Program-made: the position numbers and the translations under genes
From: Cephalotrichum gorgonifer
Lineage: Eukaryota > Ascomycota > Sordariomycetes > Microascales > Microascaceae
NCBI GenBank assembly: GCA_900312665.1
Contig: ONZQ02000003.1
Coordinates: forward strand, 950,648-1,014,647
Length of the DNA: 64,000 nt
Reading direction: 5' to 3'
Shown here: positions 56,384 to 64,000 of the stretch, one piece after another
Layout of the letters: each line of letters begins with the position of its first letter
Position numbering within the stretch: the stretch's first letter is position 1
The notes under the pieces: model-generated
What the model was told of the DNA's origin: nothing
Database searches by the model: none
The model's input: the letters and a program-made list of their open reading frames with translations, nothing else

Positions 56384-58045
56384 TCAGCCGTCCTCGTCAG
56401 CCTGCCCGGGGTCCTTTTGGCGGCGTTTCTTGGCAGGCGCAGAGACCGGCATCCTGATGTGCTGGAGCATTTCCCGCGGCAAGTGCTGCTGCGCGAGTGA
56501 GAATGGTGTCGTAGAGGCCCCGATTTGCCTCTGCCTGTATAGATGTAACAATATTAGAGATCCAAATAATTTCATCATCACGCCATAAATATAGATAACC
56601 GAAACAGACTAACCTTTGCATCAACGTAATGATATCACTCTCGTCAATGGTCTTCCGCCCCGCATGTTTCGCGTAGGCCCCTAGCGAGTCCCCTAGCTGC
56701 TCGAAGAACCAGTCGCTCGCTTGACACAGAGCGTCGAGCGTATCCGGAGTGATTTTCGTCTTCGAGATACCGCTAGTCTGCGCGAATGTTTGCGCCAACC
56801 TCTTGACGACGGCGGGGGGCAGGGGGGGGTATTCGATACCGAACCGCGATAGCTGCGGTCCGCGCTTCCGCTTCTTTGTTCTCCGTTTTTGTGTCTCCGG
56901 TACCATCTCGGTGGCTTCTCCGTCGGTGACTTCTCCCTCGGGGGTGGCTACGTCTTCGTCGGCCTGTGGTTCATCTTGTGCAAATTCTAGCGGGAACGGC
57001 TCATTCTCGTAGTCATCAAACGGCTCATTTTCGTAGTCGTCTTCATCCATGCCCGCACCCACATCTCCATCCGCATCCGCATCCGCACCCGCAAGAGGTG
57101 CGGTGTCGTCTTGCGCCGCTGGCAAATTCATCATAAACGTGCTTTCGTTTACGTCCGGGACCATATCGAGCCCAAACCCGCTTTCACGATTCAGCGCCAG
57201 AGTGGCCCGGCGCTCTTCCGCCTCGTCGATACTGCGATACGTGTTAGAGCCCCCACCTAACCTCCAAAAAACGGGACGGAGCATGAAGCTGCTTACCGTT
57301 CATACGTAACGTCGTCCATTGGCGGCCCCAGTCCCCAATCCTCAAAGGTCACCACGGGCACGTTGGCCCGATGATCCAGTCCTCCCGCGTCCAAGTTCAT
57401 CGTCTCAAACTCCGTCATATCCCCAAAGCTTCCCCTCGAGAGCCGCGAGAACGGCTGCTCGCTCGTCGCCCGCCTCGGAAACTCCACCGACTGCACCGTG
57501 TAGTTCTCCTCATCCTCCAACCCCGAAGACTTAGGCGGCTGCAGATCCGGCTCTTCATCGAGTTCCAGCGGCAGCGAAAGCCTGGGCTTGTCAATCGGCA
57601 GGTCGTCGTCCTCGTCCTCCTCTTCGAATATCGGCAGTGACGAGGGGAGCTCCTCCGCGGACGACGACGAGCTAGGAATTGGTCGCGACTTGGGCGCAAG
57701 TACCTGGCCCAGCGCCCGGAGTATATCGCGCGGCGTCTCCCTCTGTTCCCTCCCGCTCCGCCGTCGGTTTCGGCCGGGGGTAGACATGGTGGCGCGCCGG
57801 AGGTTTAGGGCGCGCCGGGCGGCGCGGGCGTGTGGTGTCGGCGCATTGGATTTCCTTCCCGAGGCGGAGTGGCCGTAGCGGACGGAGTGGAGGAGGTCGC
57901 GGGAGGTCGGGTTGTTAAGCGGGGTGTGGAGGGGTCGGTGGGCGGATCCCCTAGATGGAGGCTCTGTGCTGACGGCGCGGCGAGAGGGAGTTACGACGGT
58001 GATTTTGGTGGGCGCGCCCGCTGGGGTCCGGGGGGTGGTTGACAT
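56384..58045 (-). CDS. CNN1: CENP-T kinetochore protein (Cnn1 orthologue)
   Basis: Encodes 505 residues in three exons: 57297-58045, 56614-57231 and 56384-56534. The N terminus is basic and Ser/Thr/Pro-rich (MSTTPRTPAGAPTKITVVTP) with a conserved TPRDILRALGQVL; in relatives the N-terminal arm binds the Ndc80 complex. The middle is acidic. A C-terminal histone fold spans about residues 390-490: YPPLPPAVVKRLAQTFAQTSG, TLDALCQASDWFFEQLGDSLGAYAKHAGRKTIDESDIITLMQR, then TTPFSLAQQHLPREMLQHI, a CENP-T hallmark. It works with CENP-W at centromeres. It converges on SHY1 with only 39 bp between stops. Confidence 0.93.
56995..57042. repeat. 24-bp tandem repeat in the CENP-T gene
   Basis: Units 56995-57018 and 57019-57042 differ by about three bases and encode the doubled octapeptide DDYENEPF in the acidic linker. 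An adjoining GATGCG-type repeat encodes ADADADGD. Confidence 0.9.
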
Positions 58046-61000
58046 GACAGGCGGCGATGGGAGGGAGGTCGAGCTCTAGGCCTAACAGCTCGACCTTTTG
58101 GAAGATTATAGGAGCGTAGCTAGGGAGGCTCTCTGAATTCTACCCATAGGTAGATTCAAACTTTTGGAGTGATAATTTCTCGGCTAGGCGGCGGCATAGC
58201 TTGTCTGCGCAGATGATCCGATTCGCAATTCAATCAATGATGTCGGTACGACGCGCGTTTGTTGGCATGAGGAACGCGTCAAGTGGGAGACAAGGCTGAG
58301 GATACGCTGGCCAATAAAAGTGCTCTGAGACTCGAGACGCGGCTGGGCTGGTGGGGTTGTGAATTTGTGAAGGACAACCGCTCGAGTTTCTGTTTCGGAG
58401 ATAGACTGTGGAGTGGAGTCTTTTGCTAGGGTGTTCGCACGAGCCACTCCCAACCTATGTCATGGCTGACTGGATCTTCAACACTCAATGTATGATTCCT
58501 AGGACTTCCTTGGTAATAATATTTCGGAGTACTTGTACGGTACTTACAGACCTCCCGCTCAGGTCCATCGGATAGAAACATCCTTGCTACCAAGCGCGCT
58601 GACTTCCGTGAGAACGGTGTAATTCAAAGGGACTAACACTGAAAATAAACAAGTATCTCTTCGCGACTAACAAGGCCAGTGAAGAGTCCGGCAGTATTGC
58701 AAGTGCACCCAAATGGCAGTTTCCTTCATGGTACTCTCTCTATGTATCTAGAAGGGGTGGAGGAGAAATCCAAATACTCCCGAGAAGGGGAAAAAGAGTG
58801 GGGTGACTTTGATAGTTTGGGGCGGGGATCCAAGCGAGTCTAGCTTGTCGCAGGTCACTCGCATCATCTGTGGATTCAGAGGCATGTGGAGTAGTCTACA
58901 AGTACGAGTACGAGCACTCATATCCTGGACCTGTACTTGTACACTTTACCACATGGAAGGGACCACCCTTGCCACCATCGTCAACACTGGATTTGCCCCT
59001 CGACACCACCTTCCTTCCTCTCAAGGTACCAGGTTGTTACACCGCTTGCATCAAATGGAGGGTCTAACCTTTCTACTTGACAAGCGGGCGAGGCCCGTGC
59101 AAGGCACTTCACCGAAGATTGTAGAAGATTCGTGATAAGGCAAGCAAGTTAGTATGAGCTGTTGCCGCTTTTGATAGATGACACGCCATGTTTCAGACCG
59201 ATCGCCCAAGATGAGGCAGACGCCACCCCGTATCCGATATTCTCCCCGTCTGGAGGAGTGGCGGACGGAATAGTTCGAATATCCTTCTCGAATATTTTGA
59301 CATAAGCCCCGCCGTCGTCGGGTGCGCACCGTCGCGGCCACTAGAAGCCGGAATCGGCCGATATTACTTGATTTCACACAAGTACAGTGTGCCCCTAGCG
59401 TACTCGTGCAAGTATTTAGGGTCTTGAGGTGACGGGAATCTGCGTGGGTGCGCGCACGTGTGTGTACGAGTATCTGCGTATGTACGGAGTATGTGTGCAA
59501 GCCTAAAGTCCTACGTCTATTAATATCTCCCTGCATTGGTAGTTTCCCGTAGACAACTGCTGCCCCGAAAAGGATGGTACCGTTGGCCACAGGATTCTCT
59601 TTTGGGTGCTCTGGTCGGCCATGCGCCGACCAATGCGGTAACTGGAATCGATGCCGTTGTGTTCCGGCGCGGCGAAAATCAGCATCATTGGAGAGCGACA
59701 TCCGTTCCGGCGACATTTACAGGTTTAGCAAGCGCTGGAGCTGGCCCCGGGCACATTAGTACGTCTATGTGATAGGCGGGCAACTTACGAGTATATATCA
59801 TTCCCTTTCCCCTTGGTGCCACTCGTCGGTCATTGGCAGATTCAAATCATCTGAGACTTTCAGCGACTGGTTCGAGCCATCCAGACAGGGAGGTTTCTTC
59901 CCAGGGCCCATGCAGCTCAGTACTCGTACGAGCCTTCGCATATCATGATTCCGCCCTCCACCAATTGCCCCATAGAAGTACAAACTCCTTGTGGAGACGA
60001 GATCCACTCACACCACCCCCACCCCGCGCCCAAGCGAGAACCCCTTGGATCCCTCCCAAAACGGCCTAATCGGCCCTGCGACTTCTGCAGCGACCCCGTG
60101 TTATACATACAAGTGCGTAGTAAATGGATACACCCAGCCGTTACTCGGGAACGGGAACACATCCGTCCCTGGACAGGACAATGCCATCCATCCTCTCCTC
60201 TGGATCGACACGTCGCGAATCGGAGCTGCCCCCAATGAGGCGCCTTAAAATGAAGCTCGCACATCTGCAGGACAGCAAGCCCGACTTGCTGGTTGGCTCA
60301 TGTGTTGATGATACATCGGTATTGGGGTTCTAGCGGGACCACTTGTATATACCAGCCTGGGCCAAACGGTTGTGTGAAGCCCTGTCGTTACAGACTCTTC
60401 GGCTGTCCAGCCTTGGGGTTACAAGTGTTATCTACTATACTTGTTAGGTTAGGACTTGTTGCTCACAAGATGACTAGACACTAGAGGATGGTAGTTATTA
60501 CCATCCTTGTGCTAGTCCAAGTACCAGTACGGCCGACCTGCCAGCCACCACCCTGCAAGACGTCCTTGTCATAGCTGGGCGCAAAAGGAGCATAGGTTGG
60601 CAGTAGCAGCGGTAGCGATCATGGTGTGCGAGGAGTACGAGGTTAGACAAAGACAGCACATGTTGCGACGAGCACGGGAGCTTGGCGCTGTTGATATGAC
60701 GGAAGAGCTTGGTTGGTGGGTTGGTGGGTCGGGGGCTGGCGGTCGCACTTGCAGTTATTTTACAGGTGGGAGGGGTTGACCCGAGTTGGGTCCTCCTTCC
60801 CTTCCCAGCACGGTAGGGTACTTCGCTCGCCTGCACTTGCCAGTAACATTCACATGTATACATAGTCCTAGATAGGTATATGCAGGGTACAAGTATGCCC
60901 GAGTACACCAGTACCTGAGACCCTTGCGGGACCCTGTGCGCCGTGAGGAGAACATCCCCCTCATGCTCCCGTCCCACCCCATCGCCATCCTAGGTATGCC

Positions 61001-61690
61001 TAATACGGCACCATTCCCTTCCGCCGTGTCAAAACGTTTCCGACCTTCATGCAGCGCCGAAACCGATGAAGCTTTGGCCTGTTTCTCGCTCTATCTCTGT
61101 CATCCTCCCCCTCCCTAATAGCCCCTACCCACCACGGCAAAAGCGCCATTCCCTTTCCTGACGTACGAGTACCCCTGGTCTCAACCACCCCATTCCGAAC
61201 CTTATCCCTACCCCGTCCCCTCCTGCCTTTCTCCTGTTGTGTTCGCAACCCAATAATAGAAGAACCATCACATCGAACCTGAGGCCACCCACACCGGAAT
61301 TTTCCAACCACCCGATACCACTTACCTCTTCAACCAAACAATTCTTCCTTCAAGTGAGCCAAGTGAATTCCAGAAAGTACACTGAACAAAAACGTAAGTC
61401 TGAAAACCTCTCTAAATTCAATCCTTTCAGCTAGCCGACCAGTGCTTGTGTCTTCAGGTGAAAGAAAGGTGCAGATCCCAGCCCAGTTTGGCGCACCCTT
61501 TTCACCAAGATCAAGAGCTAAATTCCCACCACAGGTCCCACTCAGTCGCGCTATTTCCCCCTCCACCTCCACTTCAACCTCCACAGACATAGGAGAGAAC
61601 CACCGAGCAAATATCCAAGTAGCAACCTCACCGCTTCCTCATACCAACCTCGGCGCTTTACACAAAGGCATCGGAAATACACACCACAAA
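58046..61690. other. 3.6 kb region without a recognisable gene
   Basis: Between the divergent CENP-T and Rac genes. It has scattered GTAC-rich words (ACGAGTACGAGTACGAGCAC near 58900), GT repeats near 59450-59490 and many isolated short frames. The longest (59051-59716, minus) has no family pattern. The right 600 bp are C/A-rich, as expected for the Rac leader. A non-coding RNA gene cannot be excluded. Confidence 0.4.
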
Positions 61691-62707
61691 ATGGCTCAGT
61701 CAGGCGTGCAATCCCTCAAGGTATGCAAACCTGTGTAACCCGCACCCAATCCTCATCTCGTACTGCAGCAGGCAGGCCTCAACTCTGCCAACTTTATAGT
61801 GCTAAATGCTAATGTTTCTCCCTCCAGTGCGTGGTGACGGGTGATGGTGCTGTCGGCAAGGTGAATCGAACACGAACCTCCCTCGACTACTGGATTTCTC
61901 CCGAAACTGACCTGTCTCGATATGCCAGACATGTCTCCTCATCTCATACACCACAAATGCCTTCCCTGGCGAATACATTCCTACTGTGTTCGTGTCTCCC
62001 CGAGCCCCCCCTCCTTCCCCTCCACTTGGAGCGCGAACCCTAGGCTAACGATGGCCATCGTCCGACGCAACAGATTCGACAACTACTCTGCGAGTGTGAT
62101 GGTCGATGGGAAGCCCATCAGCCTGGGACTTTGGGATACGGCAGGCCAAGAAGATTATGACAGACTTAGGCCTCTGTCCTACCCCCAGACCGACGTTTTC
62201 CTCATCTGCTTCTCCATCGTGTCCCCGCCCTCCTTCGACAACGTCAAGGCCAAGGTATGCGTCGCACCCGAGACCCTTCGTCCCGTATACTCGTTGGAGG
62301 TGGCCTGCTAACCCTTGTCCTCTTCCGTAGTGGTTCCCCGAGATCGACCATCATGCGCCGAACATCCCCATCATCCTCGTTGGAACCAAGCTCGATCTCC
62401 GAGAAGACTCCAACACCCTCGATGCCCTCCGACAGAAGCGCATGGAGCCTGTGTCATATGACCAGGCTCTAGTCTGCGCCAAGGATATCAAGGCTGTCAA
62501 GTACCTGGAGTGCTCTGCTCTGACGCAGCGTAACCTCAAGAGCGTGTTTGATGAGGCCATCCGGTACGTCTTCTCCTCCACCCCCCAAACCCTTTTATCC
62601 CTCTCCTCGAGACCTGTGCTGACTGAATTTATTCGTGCAGTGCTGTCCTCAACCCTCGGCCCCAGACTACCGGCAGGAAGCCGAAGAGCAAGTGCACCAT
62701 CCTCTAA
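61691..62707 (+). CDS. rac1: Rho-family GTPase Rac
   Basis: Encodes 200 residues in six exons: 61691-61720, 61828-61860, 61929-61987, 62074-62254, 62331-62563 and 62641-62707. All G-motifs are present: GDGAVGKT (P-loop), the switch I effector YIPTVFDNY, WDTAGQEDYDRLRPLSYPQTD (switch II), GTKLD and ECSALTQ. The C terminus is polybasic (GRKPKSK) with CAAX box CTIL, predicting geranylgeranylation. It is Rac rather than Cdc42 by ALTQRNLKSVFDEAIRAVL and the C-terminal sequence. It regulates polarised hyphal growth and NADPH oxidase in fungi. Exons 1 and 2 are only 30 and 33 bp; the intron 3 donor is GTTCGT. Confidence 0.97.
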
Positions 62708-63843
62708 ATACCCGTCTCCCCTTTCCCGACTCTGCACCGTTGTCCGCGTGTTTTTTATTCTATCTTCATTCATTGCACAGTACAGTCGACTGCTTGATTT
62801 CTGGAATGGCGTCTCGGGCGGAACATAAATTCCCAAACTTGTTCAGTATTTGATTTTTTTTTCTTTTCAAATCACCGGATCTGCGCGACGAGTGGGAGGA
62901 GGGCGATGGCAATCCTTGAGGGGCAAGCGGGGATGTTTACGTGGCTGCTTGAGAGGATATAGAGCCCACACTTTCTAGATGCGCCGAGGGTCCCGGCGAC
63001 GATGACAACGGCGACGGCGACGACGGCGACGATCCGGTGATATCTCGACTCTTGTCACCCTTCTACCGAGGTCGGTTGCAACGGGAGCGACGCTACCATA
63101 CGATGCGACAACCTTGCCACGGTCAGCGAGCAATACGTCGAGAGAGTTACATAGAAACAGAACCAATTCAGTTCCTCGTGTCGCGTCTTGGTTTATTCCC
63201 CGTCATTTCCTTGTCTCTTTTTTGTTTCTGTCGGGGTATATATATCGAGAGCGAACGGCGCTGCGAAGCTTGGTTTCTATTTCAATCCCAGCGTTGGTAA
63301 AGTTTCTTTTTGACCTATTCGGTTCTTCTTGCCCACCCGCTTTTGTCTCCCTGGCTCTAGCCTTCGCGCCCTTGTTTTCATCCTCTCTCCTTCCTTGTGT
63401 GTTAGCGCGCGGACAGTGGGGGATTGACACTGAGATAAAGGGTGAGGATGTTCCGTCACTGATCTAGGACTTGGCCGGTGTGTATGTATGGGGATAGGGG
63501 GACAAGCACAGCCCCGTATCTGGTGTCTAGCTGGTTGACGTTCCGCCGCCATGAAGGATACAGCAGTTCCGTAGACAAGGCAGCGCCCGCGAACTTATAT
63601 TGTATTTAAGACAACGAGCTCCTAGGTGCAGTGGATCTAGTACAGAAATCACGTAGGCATCCTGAATGTGACACAATGAGGAAATTCGAATATGGCGGAT
63701 GTCATTACGCTCATGATAAAGACCAGGATACCCAAAATACTCTTTGAACAAACAGCACAATATCGGCGCCCCCTTTTTTTTTATCACCCCTCCCCCGGCC
63801 TTCCCCTCCAACAGAAATGAAAAGAATGGGCGTCGGGACAGTA
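62708..63843. other. Shared 3' flank of convergent genes
   Basis: 1.1 kb between the Rac stop and the stop of the last gene. Pyrimidine-rich tracts at 62851-62868 and 63771-63792. No supported exon. Confidence 0.5.
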
Positions 63844-64000
63844 TCAGTTCACCATGCCCCTCCGGCTAGGGTGTATGTGGTTGACACTCTCGTCGGGCTG
63901 CGCGGCCGCCTTCTCCTGCTTGTTCTTCTTCTCCTTCTTCTCCTCCTCGATGCGCTTGGCGCGGTTCTCGTTCAGCTTCTCGTTCTTCTTCTTGATCTTG
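63844..64000 (-). CDS. 3' end of a lysine-rich protein gene (partial)
   Basis: The last 51 residues before TGA 63844-63846; the rest lies beyond the window. The sequence starts as a highly charged helix (KKKNEKLNENRAKRIEEEKKEK), continues KAAAQPDESVN and ends HIHPSRRGMVN. Such tails are common in nucleolar and ribosome-assembly proteins, but the family cannot be named from this fragment. Confidence 0.7.
   Translation of the reverse strand, partial: KIKKKNEKLNENRAKRIEEEKKEKKNKQEKAAAQPDESVNHIHPSRRGMVN

Noticed and set aside
59051..59716. 221-codon minus-strand open frame
   Set aside because: No recognisable motif, no good start context, biased composition from GT-rich DNA.
1..64000. tRNA genes and CRISPR arrays
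   Set aside because: No segment combined a T-loop GGTTCGANNCC with matching acceptor and D-arm, and no regularly spaced direct repeats were found. A tRNA scan would be decisive.

Overview
The window is nuclear DNA from a filamentous ascomycete (Pezizomycotina, probably a Sordariomycete). The reasons are short spliceosomal introns of mostly 50-110 bp with GTRNGT donors and YAG acceptors, GC-rich codon use, about 25 widely spaced single-gene transcription units on both strands with no operons, and fungal gene families throughout: an ATP sulfurylase with a C-terminal APS-kinase-like regulatory domain, a TRM44 tRNA methyltransferase, a fungal Rac GTPase, a CENP-T kinetochore protein and a CIA30 complex I assembly factor. 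Gene models were built by hand from splice signals, reading phase and remembered family patterns. No search was run.

Layout. 0-14 kb holds conserved housekeeping and metabolic genes: the 3' end of an unknown gene, eIF1, TRM44, an intradiol (hydroxyquinol-type) dioxygenase, an 884-residue unknown protein and ATP sulfurylase. 14-31 kb holds an Mba1/mL45-type mitochondrial protein, a sodium:solute symporter with an unusually long intron, a multi-RRM protein, CIA30 and a ketopantoate-reductase-like protein. 31-42 kb holds Lrp1/C1D, a bZIP protein whose first intron has a GC-AG boundary, a chromate-transporter family protein, a nucleoside-phosphorylase-like protein and a CorA-like membrane protein.

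41.6-51.7 kb looks like accessory, rearranged DNA. It contains an intact PD-(D/E)XK nuclease-like gene, a tandem repeat just upstream of it, and a chimeric fragment that joins the promoter and first exon of a fructosamine-kinase gene to a broken copy of the nuclease gene. These are followed by an HNH nuclease-domain gene with a second GC-AG intron, the fructosamine-kinase gene itself (with a premature stop and a frameshift), and an MFS exporter. This block is the most unusual part of the window.

52-64 kb returns to conserved eukaryotic genes: a twin CX9C protein (Mix17/CHCHD10), a UBXN4-like ERAD protein divergent from SHY1/SURF1, CENP-T convergent with SHY1, a 3.6 kb stretch with no recognisable gene, the Rac GTPase, and the 3' end of a lysine-rich protein running off the window.

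Functional links are loose, as usual in fungi. Four genes serve mitochondria (Mba1/mL45, CIA30, Mix17, SHY1). eIF1, TRM44 and Lrp1 serve translation and RNA metabolism. I found no convincing tRNA, rRNA, CRISPR array or intact transposon. I did not find a clearly new multi-gene system; the duplication and decay zone at 43-49.5 kb is the best candidate for follow-up.
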